A stretch of 57,930 nucleotides of DNA from NCBI GenBank assembly GCA_025963875.1, contig JAOPZY010000231.1, forward strand, positions 1 to 57,930, read 5' to 3'. Below are positions 25,852 through 34,309 of this stretch, piece after piece. The notes below the pieces were generated by a model. That model worked only from the letters and a program-made list of their open reading frames with translations. It was not told the origin of the DNA and ran no database searches. Every line of letters starts with the position of its first letter. The first letter of the stretch is position 1. The DNA comes from Actinomycetota bacterium (GTDB lineage Bacteria > Actinomycetota > CADDZG01 > JAHWKV01 > JAOPZY01). Both the position numbers and the translations under genes were made by a program.

Positions 25852-26196
25852 GGCGGCTTATTCCCGGACATTAGCGACAGATTTCCGCACCTTAGGTCGT
25901 CTTTTTCTTCCTCGTTTCGGAGCCTTTGGGTGATTGGGAGCTGAACTACATCCGCTTGATCCATTAGGAACCCCTCATGTAGTCCATTCGGGCTATATAT
26001 CTGCTCAAGCTTTACTTAGCCACCGTCGACGTAATGCCAAGCAGCGGCAAGGGGATCGCTGTTTTGGGGGACTTCGATCCGCAGCGCCATATCTGGTCGC
26101 CTGGGCCTGCGGGGAGTCAGTGGCGAAACCGAACCCAGAAAATCACTTGGCATGGCCTGTTCAAACGCGGGCCATGACCTGAAAGGAGTCGGCAGA
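25852..26196. other. 345-bp non-coding region before the secreted-protein operon
   Basis: This is the longest gene-free stretch, and its left part is visibly richer in A and T than the neighbourhood. It contains CTTTGGGTGA at 25924-25933, which recurs beyond the far end of the operon, and a weak 6-bp inverted repeat (CTACAT/ATGTAG, about 25946-25981). The sequence TATATA near 25993 could be part of a promoter. I see no recognisable riboswitch consensus or tRNA. A strong ribosome site (AAAGGAG) ends the region at 26182-26188. It is probably a promoter with a long leader. Confidence 0.5.
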
Positions 26197-26682
26197 ATGA
26201 GGCGTTTGTTCACCACGAAGCGGGGCGTTGCAGTTGCCGCGACCGTCGCTACCATGCTTGCGGCCAGCATCGGGGCCTACGCGTACTTCAGCACCACCGG
26301 CGCAGGGTCGGGCAGCGGCACCGTTGGTTCCAGCACGGCCCTGGCCATCAACCAGGCGACAATCTCCTACAGCAGCCCCGAGAACGCACTCATGCCGGGC
26401 ACGTCCGCGACGGTGACCTTCACGGTCGACAACCCCTCCACCGGTCACCAGCAGCTCGGGACCATCTCGGTCTCCAGCATCAGCACCGATCCCGCGCACC
26501 TCGGCTGTGACAGCGCGGCGAACCCGACGTGGTTCTCGACCACCACCGACGCCGTCGGCCACGACTACGCCCCCGGCCTCGGCCAGGCCGTGACCGGAAG
26601 CATCACGATCACGTTCAATGACCTCAACGTGAGCCAGGACGTCTGCAAGGGAGCACCGCTGACGTTCCACTACGCCGCCTAA
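26197..26682 (+). CDS. Secreted protein with SipW-type signal peptide, possible fibre or surface subunit
   Basis: The 161-residue protein has a basic N-terminus (MRRLFTTKRG), a hydrophobic stretch and ASIGAYAYFSTTGAGSGSGT. The A-x-A-Y-F ending followed by Gly/Ser residues is typical of TasA/CalY-like proteins processed by the SipW signal peptidase. The remainder is a beta-rich domain with two cysteines (LGCDS and SQDVCKGAP). The ATG follows an AAAGGAG site. It is the first of four secreted-protein genes. A structural surface role is inferred from the signal type and the company it keeps. Confidence 0.72.
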   Translation: MRRLFTTKRGVAVAATVATMLAASIGAYAYFSTTGAGSGSGTVGSSTALAINQATISYSSPENALMPGTSATVTFTVDNPSTGHQQLGTISVSSISTDPAHLGCDSAANPTWFSTTTDAVGHDYAPGLGQAVTGSITITFNDLNVSQDVCKGAPLTFHYAA

Positions 26683-26775
26683 TTACGGTTGCCTTGGGAG
26701 GGGCGGGATCATCCCGCCCCTCCGGGGCTTTCTGGACTCAACGTCGAGCACTCTTCACCGGCACCGGAGGACGCA

Positions 26776-28140
26776 TTGCACAAGGCAGAACAAGGAAAAA
26801 GGGTGACCAAAGGCAGAGCCGTCCTCGCGCTCGCCTCTGCCGTTGCCGTCGTCGCTACGGGGGTAGTGGCGGTCACTGCGGCTCTCGCCGCACCGCCCAC
26901 GCCCACGCCCACGATCCTTTCGGGGCCAAACGCTCCCACGACGTCCCGGACGGCTCTCCTCAGCTACAAGGACACCCAGACCTCAGCGAACTTCAAGTGC
27001 TCGCTCGACGCCGGCTTCTTCTTTTCGTGTCCGTCCGGCGGTATCAGCTACTCGGCTCTCAGCGAGGGTCCGCACACGTTCCGGGTGGAGGCCCAGGCGC
27101 TCACCATGTCGATGAGCGCCCCGGCGTCCCGTACCTGGTCGGTCGACACCGCCGCACCAACCGTCGCAGTCTCGTTCCCGGCCGCCGGTCGCGCCTACAA
27201 CGCCGCCGGCTGGAACGGAAGCTGCCTGCCGTCGCCGGGCCTGTGCGGCAGCGCCAGCGACGCCACGGGCGTGGCCAGCGTCCAGGTCGCCCTCTTGCAG
27301 CAGTCCAGCGGAAAGTACTGGAGCGGCTCGGGATTCACCGTCGCCTCCCAGGTCTTCCAGACATCCAACGGCACCACGTCGTGGCGGTATCCCGTGGCCC
27401 TGTCCAACCTGACCGACGGGTCCTACACCGTGTCGGTCCGCGCAACGGACTCGCTGGGCAACGCTACGGCAGGCCGGGCGCTGACCGCCGGCTTCCGTAT
27501 CGACACCATCGCGCCGCCGGCGCCGGTCATCACCGGTGCTCCCGACAACGCCACGTTCCAGACGCAGGCGGAGTTCCACTTCACCGACACCGAACAGGGC
27601 GCCACCTTCCGGTGCCAGCTCGACGGGGGGGCTTCCCCGTGTTCCGGGGGCGGGGCAGAGTACGAAAACCTCGCCGTCGGCGACCACTGCTTCAACGTCG
27701 CCGCGGTCGACGGGGCCGGGAACGTGAGCGCACCCGCCTCGCTCTGCTGGACCATCGCCATCAAGAACACCTTCGGCATCAGCGGGAACGCCAGCGCCCT
27801 GTTCTACCCGGGGGCCACGCCCCAGCCGCTCGACCTCGTGCTCACGAACCCGTTCAACTTCGACATCAAGGTCACCGCCATCACGGTCACTGTTCAGGCG
27901 GCCACGACGAAGAACGGCAACCCCAACCCGAGCTGCAACGGGACGCAGAACCTGGACGTGGCCCGGCCCTTCAACGGCACGGTGACCCTCGCCAAGAACG
28001 CCACGAAGTCGCTCTCCCAGCTCGGCACGCCACCCTCCCAGTACCCCCTCGTGCAGATGCCAGATCTCCCGGTCAACCAGGACGCATGCCAGAAGAGCAC
28101 CTTCCACATGTCCTACTCCGGCACGGCGGTGAAATCGTGA
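26776..28140 (+). CDS. Secreted multi-domain Ig-like protein
   Basis: The 454-residue protein has an N-terminal signal peptide (RAVLALASAVAVVATGVVAV, then AALAAPPTP). Two short Ig-like repeats of the CSLDxGxFxxC type follow (CSLDAGFFFSC near residue 75, CQLDGGASPC near 280), flanking a region with Ig/fibronectin-like character. The C-terminal 120 residues (SALFYPGATPQPLDLVLTNP, NQDACQKSTF) share a two-cysteine domain with the flanking genes. The TTG at 26776 has GGAGG five bases upstream; a GTG at 26803 is a good alternative. The next gene overlaps it as GTGA. It is probably an exported matrix or adhesion protein. Confidence 0.75.
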   Translation: MHKAEQGKRVTKGRAVLALASAVAVVATGVVAVTAALAAPPTPTPTILSGPNAPTTSRTALLSYKDTQTSANFKCSLDAGFFFSCPSGGISYSALSEGPHTFRVEAQALTMSMSAPASRTWSVDTAAPTVAVSFPAAGRAYNAAGWNGSCLPSPGLCGSASDATGVASVQVALLQQSSGKYWSGSGFTVASQVFQTSNGTTSWRYPVALSNLTDGSYTVSVRATDSLGNATAGRALTAGFRIDTIAPPAPVITGAPDNATFQTQAEFHFTDTEQGATFRCQLDGGASPCSGGGAEYENLAVGDHCFNVAAVDGAGNVSAPASLCWTIAIKNTFGISGNASALFYPGATPQPLDLVLTNPFNFDIKVTAITVTVQAATTKNGNPNPSCNGTQNLDVARPFNGTVTLAKNATKSLSQLGTPPSQYPLVQMPDLPVNQDACQKSTFHMSYSGTAVKS

Positions 28141-28601
28141 GGCGGCCGCTGTTCGTCGCGATGGTGTGTGCCATCTCGGTGCTGGTGCTCTCGAGCGGCG
28201 CCCACGCCTATTTCCGCGCATCCGGATCGGGGTCGGGAACGGGAGCGACCGGTACGCTCCAGCCGGCGACCCTCGTTGCTCTGGTGACGTCGGACACGCC
28301 GACGTCCACCCTGGTGCCGGGAGGAAGCGCCGACCTGATCCTCAAGATCAACAATCCCACCAGCTCCAATGTGACCCTCGTGGGGATCGCACCGAAGACC
28401 GGAGGCACCGTGACGCCGAGCCTGCCCGGCTGCACCACCTCCGGCGTCTCCCTGGCAACGATCGGAGCTCTCGCGATCACACTGACGCCTGGTTCCAACA
28501 CCGTGCACATCGGCAACGGGGCAACCATGAGCACGGCCTCGGTCAGCGGCTGCCAGGGAGCCACGTTCGCGATCGACGTCACGATCACGGTGCACCAGTG
28601 A
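28137..28601 (+). CDS. Secreted protein with SipW-type signal peptide, paralogue of the first operon gene
   Basis: The 154-residue protein begins RRPLFVAMVCAISVLVLSSG followed by AHAYFRASGSGSGTG, nearly the same cleavage region as the 26197 gene. The domain has LVPGGSADLILKINNPTSSN and two cysteines (LPGCTTSG, VSGCQGATF), placed like those of its neighbours. The start overlaps the upstream TGA as GTGA and the next gene overlaps its stop in the same way, so the last three genes of the set are translationally coupled. Function is unknown; an extracellular structural subunit is the best guess. Confidence 0.74.
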   Translation: MRRPLFVAMVCAISVLVLSSGAHAYFRASGSGSGTGATGTLQPATLVALVTSDTPTSTLVPGGSADLILKINNPTSSNVTLVGIAPKTGGTVTPSLPGCTTSGVSLATIGALAITLTPGSNTVHIGNGATMSTASVSGCQGATFAIDVTITVHQ

Positions 28602-30331
28602 TCCGCCAGCCCTGGGGTCGCCTACCATCTCGGCCGGCCGCGCGGAGCGCGACGGTGGTGGTTGCCGTCATCGCCATCCTGGCGATGTTCGCCGGCGCCG
28701 CCCTGGCGTTCTGGGGCAGCACCGACAGCTCCAACCCAGCCCGGGCCGCCGCGGACGTGCTGCAAGCCGGCTCGGCGCCGACTGGAAGCTCGACCAACCA
28801 GAACGTCACTGTGACCTGGACGGCCCGCTCCACCGTCGGCGGGCGGGCGGCGACCGGCTACAGCGTGAATCGCTATGCGAGCGCTGCAGGCGGAACCGCG
28901 GTCCCGGCCGGCGGCGGCTGCGGCGGGACGATCACTGTCCTGACCTGCACCGAGGCCGGCGTCCCGGCAGGAGTCTGGTACTACACGGTGACGCCGAAGC
29001 TGTCGCTGTGGGTGGGCAACGAGAGCGCCAGGACGCTCGTCAGCGTCAACCAGGCGCCGGCCATCACCACCCCCCCGAGCGTCACCTTCACGGTGGGAGT
29101 TGCAGCGAGCCTCACGGTCTCCACCACGGGCTTCCCGGCCGCGACGGTCTCTGAGACCGCGAGCCTGCCGGCCGGGATCACGTTCGCCAACAACGGCAAC
29201 GGCACCGCCACGCTGGGCGGCACGCCTGGGTCGAACACGGGCGGCACCTACTCGCTCACGATGACGGCGTCGAACGGCACGCTTCCGAACGCGACCCAGC
29301 CCTTCACGCTCACGGTCGACCAGGCGCCGGCGATCACGAGCGCACCGGGCGTCACCTTCACCGTGGGGACGGCAGGCTCGTTCACGGTCCAGACAACCGG
29401 TTTCCCCACAGCCCCCACGATCACCGGATCGGGCAGCCTGCCGGGTGGCGTGACTTTCGTCAACAACGGCAACGACACGGCCACGCTGTCCGGGAACCCG
29501 GGCACGTCGGGGACCTTCGCCCTCACCATCACCGCCTCGAATGGTGTTGCACCGAACGCAACGCAGAACTTCACACTGACCGTCGGCACCCGGCATTTGC
29601 TGCTGACCCCAGCAACGACCACCCCCGCCGCCGGAACCGCAGACAGCCTGACGATCACCGCCCTCGACGGAGCAAACAACGTGGTGACGACCTATACGGG
29701 CACCCAGAGCCTCATCTTCGGGGGGGCCACGCCGACCGGAACGTTCATCCCATCGGTCGTCGACAGCGCCGGCGTGACCAGGACGTTCGGAGCCTCCACG
29801 TCGGTCGCATTCACCGCCGGCGTGGCGACGGTCTCGGGAGGCAAAAACGGCGTCATGACGCTCTATAAGGCCGAGGCGGCGACCATCACGGTGACCGACG
29901 GCACGATCAACAATGCGCCCGGCCTCTCCGTGACAGTGAGCCCGGCTGCCGGTCGCCTTGCCTGGACGGCGGTCTCGAACCTGACCGGGACGCTGAGCCC
30001 CCCGTGTGGCTTCACCTGTACCTACACCGGCATCGGAGGGAGCGGCACGACCTTCAAGGCGAAGATCGCCCTGATGGATCAGTACGGGAATCCAATCGCT
30101 GCGCCAACAGGTGGCATCTCCGTGCTCGTCACGAAATCTGCAGGGACGTTCACGGGGAGTGCGACCATCACGATCCCCGCCGGCTCTTCCACGTCGAGCA
30201 CTGGCGGCGACGGCAGCGTGGGTGGAGAGATCACGTTCAAGAGCGAGACTTCCAACTGGTCGACCGATACCCTCACGGCAACGCCCACGCCCAACGTCGC
30301 GGCCACCGCCACGGCCAGCTTCACCAAGTAA
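28598..30331 (+). CDS. Large secreted protein with two putative-Ig (He_PIG) repeats
   Basis: The 577-residue protein has a signal-anchor (TVVVAVIAILAMFAGAALAF followed by WGSTDSSN), again with an aromatic residue just after an A-x-A-like site. A fibronectin-like part is followed by two He_PIG repeats of about 90 residues, each with ITxxPxVTFTVG and LPxGxTFxNNGNxTATLxGxP motifs. The C-terminal third is Thr/Ser-rich and beta-predicted, with no sortase motif or membrane anchor. The GTG overlaps the previous stop. An extracellular adhesive or matrix protein is likely. Confidence 0.75.
   Translation: MIRQPWGRLPSRPAARSATVVVAVIAILAMFAGAALAFWGSTDSSNPARAAADVLQAGSAPTGSSTNQNVTVTWTARSTVGGRAATGYSVNRYASAAGGTAVPAGGGCGGTITVLTCTEAGVPAGVWYYTVTPKLSLWVGNESARTLVSVNQAPAITTPPSVTFTVGVAASLTVSTTGFPAATVSETASLPAGITFANNGNGTATLGGTPGSNTGGTYSLTMTASNGTLPNATQPFTLTVDQAPAITSAPGVTFTVGTAGSFTVQTTGFPTAPTITGSGSLPGGVTFVNNGNDTATLSGNPGTSGTFALTITASNGVAPNATQNFTLTVGTRHLLLTPATTTPAAGTADSLTITALDGANNVVTTYTGTQSLIFGGATPTGTFIPSVVDSAGVTRTFGASTSVAFTAGVATVSGGKNGVMTLYKAEAATITVTDGTINNAPGLSVTVSPAAGRLAWTAVSNLTGTLSPPCGFTCTYTGIGGSGTTFKAKIALMDQYGNPIAAPTGGISVLVTKSAGTFTGSATITIPAGSSTSSTGGDGSVGGEITFKSETSNWSTDTLTATPTPNVAATATASFTK
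29051..29590 (+). repeat. Two diverged tandem repeats of about 270 bp encoding He_PIG domains
   Basis: Unit 1 (29051-29320) and unit 2 (29321 to about 29590) both begin CAGGCGCCGGC and have the same reading frame and motif order, with substitutions and small gaps. They arose by internal duplication within the secreted protein gene. Confidence 0.8.
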
Positions 30332-30406
30332 GCCGTGCCGGGTCCGCCACCCGCTCCAGGAGCGTAGGCCGGGTCGACGCCGAGCTCTGTCGGTACCCCT
30401 CGCTAA

Positions 30407-30451
30407 TCTTTGGGTGAATAGCCGCCATATTGACCACTTATCACCCAAAGA
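30407..30451. terminator. 11-bp perfect inverted repeat between convergent genes
   Basis: TCTTTGGGTGA at 30407-30417 and TCACCCAAAGA at 30441-30451 are perfect complements separated by 23 bp. The element lies 76 bp after the secreted-protein operon and 63 bp beyond the 3' end of the convergent GT gene, so it can serve both directions. The loop is long for an intrinsic terminator. Its arm repeats a sequence found at 25924. Confidence 0.5.
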
Positions 30452-30513
30452 AGGTCCTCTAGTTAGTTAAGGTTCTCTCATCCACACGGGGTTGGTCAGG
30501 ATCCGGTGGCCAC

Positions 30514-31710
30514 TTACAAAACTTCTTCGCTGTCCCCCCGACCCTCCGCCACTCGCTCCAGGAACAACTGGTACCGGTCCATGACCGAGTCCCAGCCGAA
30601 CCCTTCGGCGTAGGCCAGGCCGTTCGCACCGAGGGTCGCCGCGGTCTGCGGCTCCCCCAGCAGGATCTCCAGCGCGGCCTCGAAGTCGGCGTAATCGCGG
30701 TAGGCCAGCCCCCCCCGCGAGCGCCGGGCATGCCCGGCCGTCACGGCGCAGTGGCCGTTGACGAGGACCGGCTTCGCCTTGGTCCAGGCCTCGAGGAGCA
30801 CGATGCCGAAGCTCTCGGCCGGCGAGGGGTGGACGAAGGCAGTCGCCCCCTCCAGAGCACCCCAGCGCTCGTCGTCGCCGAGGATGCCGGGCACGACGAT
30901 GTCGTCATGGGGCGGCGGGGCCTGGACCACGGGGCCGGCGATCACCAGCTTCAGGGGGCCCGGGTGACGTCGCTTGAAGGCGGCGAACATCCTGGCCAGG
31001 TCGGTGGTGCCCTTGCCGTCCTCGACCCGGCCGAGGTACATGAGGTAGGGGTCGTCGCCCAGGCCTACCCGGGTGCGGAATGCCTCGGGGTCCCCCTTGC
31101 CCTCCTCGACGCCGAGGCCGACGAGACCAGCTTTGCCCGGCGGCCATCCCATCAGGCGCAGGATGAGCTCCCACTCCTCCGGCGAGTGCAGGTACAGGCC
31201 GGCGGCCGAGCGCACCACGGTGCGCACGATGGGCAGGCGCGCCTGGGCTTCGTCGTGGAGGGCGGGATGCAGGATCGAACGCTCCGCCACCAGCGGGAGA
31301 CCGACGAGCGTCGGGTAGTAGAGGTAGGTGTAGAAGATCCAGAGATCGGGCTCGTCAGCCCTCGACCGGATGTCCTCGATGAGTGACGGCACCAGCGGCC
31401 CCTGGTCCCGCACCCAGCGGGCGACCAGCGCGGGATCGGGGTCGGTGGTGGAAAGGACCCGGTCGGACAGGCGCTCGAAGCCGGGGGCCCGCGGGGCCGC
31501 CGTGGGGAAGCGCAGCACCTGGACGCCCTCGTCGGTGGAGGATCCCGTTGGCAGGTTGTTCGCCCAGGTGACGGCGTCGGTCGTGGCGCTGGTGAGCACC
31601 GTCACGTCCACCCCCCGGGCGGCCAGACGGGTGGCGAACTGGCGGCAGGCTGCCTCGGCCCCCCCGACGATCTGGGGGCCGTAGCGCTGCGCGACATAGG
31701 TGACCCTCAC
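30514..31710 (-). CDS. GT4 glycosyltransferase
   Basis: The 398-residue GT-B protein starts VRVTYVAQRYGPQIVGGAE, a typical GT4 acceptor-domain beginning. The C-terminal half has YLMYLGRVEDGKGT and the donor site HPSPAESFGIVLLEAW with the expected pair of glutamates. It is the third gene of a leftward set; its GTG overlaps the upstream stop as GTGA. It should transfer a sugar from an NDP donor to the growing surface glycan in the cytosol. Confidence 0.85.
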   Translation of the reverse strand: MRVTYVAQRYGPQIVGGAEAACRQFATRLAARGVDVTVLTSATTDAVTWANNLPTGSSTDEGVQVLRFPTAAPRAPGFERLSDRVLSTTDPDPALVARWVRDQGPLVPSLIEDIRSRADEPDLWIFYTYLYYPTLVGLPLVAERSILHPALHDEAQARLPIVRTVVRSAAGLYLHSPEEWELILRLMGWPPGKAGLVGLGVEEGKGDPEAFRTRVGLGDDPYLMYLGRVEDGKGTTDLARMFAAFKRRHPGPLKLVIAGPVVQAPPPHDDIVVPGILGDDERWGALEGATAFVHPSPAESFGIVLLEAWTKAKPVLVNGHCAVTAGHARRSRGGLAYRDYADFEAALEILLGEPQTAATLGANGLAYAEGFGWDSVMDRYQLFLERVAEGRGDSEEVL

Positions 31711-32774
31711 GCTGCGGGTTGGAACCAGGCGCCGAACAGCTGGTGGACCCGGGCCTCGAATTGCGCCGGGCCGAATGCGGCGACCCGCTCACGACCCGCA
31801 GCGGCCAGGCGTGCCCGGAGGGCCGGGTCCCCCACGACCGCGTCGACGAGGGCCGCCACGTCCTCGTAGCGCTTCTCCGTGAAGAAGATGCCGGCGTGGC
31901 CGACCGTCTCGGGCAGCGCGCCGGCGGCGTAGGCGATCACCGGGATCCCGGACGCCATCGCCTCGACCCACGGCAGGCCAAAGCCCTCGTGCTCGCTCAT
32001 CGAGACGAAGACGTCCGCGCTTGCGTAGTAGGCGGCAAGCGCCGGGTCCGACACCCTGCCGGCGAAGTGCACCTCCTCCACCCCCAGGCGACCGGCGAAG
32101 CGTTGCAGCGCCTCGACGTAGGCCCGTGTGTCGGGGCGCCCCACTACGAACAGCCGTGCGTCGCGGTCCCACGCCCGGCGGTAGACGGCGAAGACCTTCA
32201 GGAGGTCCTCGATGCGCTTGTTTGGGGCCATGCGGGAGACGAAGAGGAGGTCATGTCCCCGTTTCCCGGCACGCAGCCTGGCCGCCGTGGCGACGTCGGG
32301 CGGTGCCGCAAGCCGGGCTGGATCGACGAGCAACGGCAGCGTCGCGGTGTTCCGGAACCCGATCCCCTCCAGCTCCCGCTCCATGTAGCGGGAGTGGGCG
32401 ATGCCCAGCGTGGTGCCGGCTGCCAGCGGCTCCAGCTCCGCCCTCGCCTTCGACAGGGCGACGGCCAGGCCCGGGTCGTACGCACGGACGAACTCGGGCG
32501 GCGTGATCCCGTGGTAGTCGACGATCTTGACCGCGTCCACCCCGGCGAGCCATGCGCCGAGCGGCGAGGCATGGGCGGCGTGGTAGACGAGCACGTCGTC
32601 GGGCCGGATGTCCGCGTCCCGGTAGTGGACGGCTCCGGGGGTACGCTCCGGCGCGGCCTGCTGCACCACGAAGCCCCCGTGGGAAGCCCCGAGGACCTTC
32701 GCCAGGCTCCGGGCGTGATCCCCGATGGCATCGGCGCTTTCGAGGAACGGGACGAGCTGGAAGATCCGGGTCAG
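31707..32774 (-). CDS. GT4 glycosyltransferase with probable CTG start
   Basis: The C-terminal half is a clear GT4 donor domain: LLFVSRMAPNKRIEDLL, FAGRVSDPALAAYY, SMSEHEGFGLPWVEAMASG. The first ATG/GTG/TTG in frame (GTG at 32669) would remove the first beta strand of the acceptor domain, IFQLVPFLESADAIGDHA, which looks genuinely conserved. The frame extends back to a CTG at 32774 that overlaps the upstream TGA as CTGA, matching the 4-nt overlaps of the neighbouring genes. I therefore propose CTG as start (355 residues). The downstream GT gene overlaps it. Confidence 0.75.
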   Translation of the reverse strand: MTRIFQLVPFLESADAIGDHARSLAKVLGASHGGFVVQQAAPERTPGAVHYRDADIRPDDVLVYHAAHASPLGAWLAGVDAVKIVDYHGITPPEFVRAYDPGLAVALSKARAELEPLAAGTTLGIAHSRYMERELEGIGFRNTATLPLLVDPARLAAPPDVATAARLRAGKRGHDLLFVSRMAPNKRIEDLLKVFAVYRRAWDRDARLFVVGRPDTRAYVEALQRFAGRLGVEEVHFAGRVSDPALAAYYASADVFVSMSEHEGFGLPWVEAMASGIPVIAYAAGALPETVGHAGIFFTEKRYEDVAALVDAVVGDPALRARLAAAGRERVAAFGPAQFEARVHQLFGAWFQPAA

Positions 32775-33175
32775 CCTGGGACTCCCCTATCGCCGCCCTC
32801 TGCCTCCCGGGTCTGAACGATGGCCCGAAGCACCTCCGTCTCGGCGAGGTGGTAGGCGTTGAGCTGGTCCGTCAGGTGGCGCAGCGTCCATACCGTCACC
32901 GGGCGCAGCGCCCGCTTGGCGAGCCCGGCCACCATGCCCCGTAGCCCCGGCCCCGAGGCCAGCGCGATCGAGGGGTCGTACCGGTACCGCCCGAGCATGT
33001 CCACCACGGCCTCCAGACCCTCGCCCTCCGGCCGGGCCCCGCCGGGCGCTACCTCGAGGAAGAGCCGGTCGAGCGCGGCCCCGGTGCCCTCGGGCACCTC
33101 GCCCGAAAGCCGCTTGGCCGCGGCCGCGGCCCGAGCCCGCTCCACGACCTCCTCGTAGCTGCCCCCGTGGCCCAC
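32771..33175 (-). CDS. Small helical protein of unknown function in the glycosyltransferase operon
   Basis: I do not recognise this protein of about 134 residues. It is mostly helical, with EEVVERARAAAAAKRL at the start and LTDQLNAYHLAETEVLRAIV at the end. It heads a leftward operon with two GT4 genes, overlapping the next by CTGA. The GTG at 33175 avoids overlap with the divergent GT gene; an ATG at 33211 would overlap the start of that gene. The C-terminal helix resembles segments found beside glycosyltransferases in other loci, so a partner role is possible. Confidence 0.5.
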   Translation of the reverse strand: MGHGGSYEEVVERARAAAAAKRLSGEVPEGTGAALDRLFLEVAPGGARPEGEGLEAVVDMLGRYRYDPSIALASGPGLRGMVAGLAKRALRPVTVWTLRHLTDQLNAYHLAETEVLRAIVQTREAEGGDRGVPG

Positions 33176-33209
33176 AGCGCAGAGTCTACGTATGCTCTGG
33201 CCCCAGGTC

Positions 33210-34280
33210 ATGGAGATCCATCAGGTCGTCGTCACCGCGTCCCCCGGGGACGCCATCACCAATGCCGCTTTCGAGACCCGCAAGCTGCTGCGGCGGGACG
33301 GGGGCCGGTCCAACCTGTACGCCCGCTTCATCGACCCCAAGCTCCTGGGCGACGTGCTGCCACTCGACCACTTCCCGGCGCCCCGCCCCGACCTCGCCAT
33401 CCTCTACCACGCCTCCATCGGCCAGGCCGAGGTGACGAGGTTCCTCCTCCGCCGTCCCGAGCCGCTGGCGATGCTGTACCACAACATGTCCCCCGCGGAG
33501 CCGTTCGCCCCCTACGACCCCGGCTTCGCCGCCCTCCTCGAGCAGGGGCGGCGAGAGCTCGAGATGCTCCGCGAGCGCGTCTCGCTGCCGCTGGCGGTGT
33601 CGTGCTTCAACGCCGCCGACCTCGAGTCGCACGGCTACCGCGACGTGAAGGTCGCACCCCTGATCGTCGACCCCAGCCGGCTGCTGGACGTGACGCCCCA
33701 CCCGGAGACCGTCCGGTGGCAGAGCGAGGTGCCGGGCCCGGTCCTGCTCTTCGTCGGCCAGCTGTTGCCGCACAAGCAGCCGCACGTGCTGCTGCAGGCC
33801 TTCCATGCCCTCTGCACCTACCTGCTGCCCGAGGCCCACCTCTTTCTCATCGGCGCCCCCCGCCTCCCCCGCTACAAGGAGGTCCTGCAGTTCTTCATCG
33901 AGGAGCTGAACCTCACGCACTGCGGGATCATCCGCAGCCCCGTGACCGAGGCGGAGCTGGCGGCCTACTACCGCCGGGCCGACGCGTTCGTCACGCTCAG
34001 CGAGCACGAGGGGTTCTGCGTGCCGCTGCTGGAGGCGATGGCGTTCGAGAAGCCGATCCTGGCCCGCGCCTGCGGGGCGATCCCCGGCACCCTGGAGGAC
34101 GCCGGCCTCATGATCGGCCCCGACGACGGCACGCTCGTGGCAGCCGAGGCGATGCACGAGATCCTCACGAACGAGCCGCTGCGCAAGGACCTTGTGGAGC
34201 GGGGCCGGGTGCGCCTGCGCCACTTCCACCCCGACAAAGCCCGAGCGATCCTGCTCGACCACCTCTCCAGCCTAGGCTAG
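33210..34280 (+). CDS. GT4 glycosyltransferase
   Basis: The 356-residue protein begins MEIHQVVVTASPGDAITNAA and has a GT-B C-terminal half with VLLFVGQLLPHKQPH and the donor motif LSEHEGFCVPLLEAMAFEKP. It is divergent from the neighbouring GT operon with almost no space between, so their promoters must overlap. An in-frame ATG at 33192 is an alternative. It probably adds a sugar to the same glycan. The 3' end is followed by an AT-rich segment and the VapBC pair. Confidence 0.85.
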   Translation: MEIHQVVVTASPGDAITNAAFETRKLLRRDGGRSNLYARFIDPKLLGDVLPLDHFPAPRPDLAILYHASIGQAEVTRFLLRRPEPLAMLYHNMSPAEPFAPYDPGFAALLEQGRRELEMLRERVSLPLAVSCFNAADLESHGYRDVKVAPLIVDPSRLLDVTPHPETVRWQSEVPGPVLLFVGQLLPHKQPHVLLQAFHALCTYLLPEAHLFLIGAPRLPRYKEVLQFFIEELNLTHCGIIRSPVTEAELAAYYRRADAFVTLSEHEGFCVPLLEAMAFEKPILARACGAIPGTLEDAGLMIGPDDGTLVAAEAMHEILTNEPLRKDLVERGRVRLRHFHPDKARAILLDHLSSLG

Positions 34281-34309
34281 CGCTCCACAACGCAACTCTA
34301 GAATTCTTT

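Noticed and set aside
25852-26196. Possible c-di-GMP or other riboswitch before the secreted-protein operon
   Set aside because: I tried to match GEMM-type and cobalamin-type conserved boxes and found no convincing agreement.
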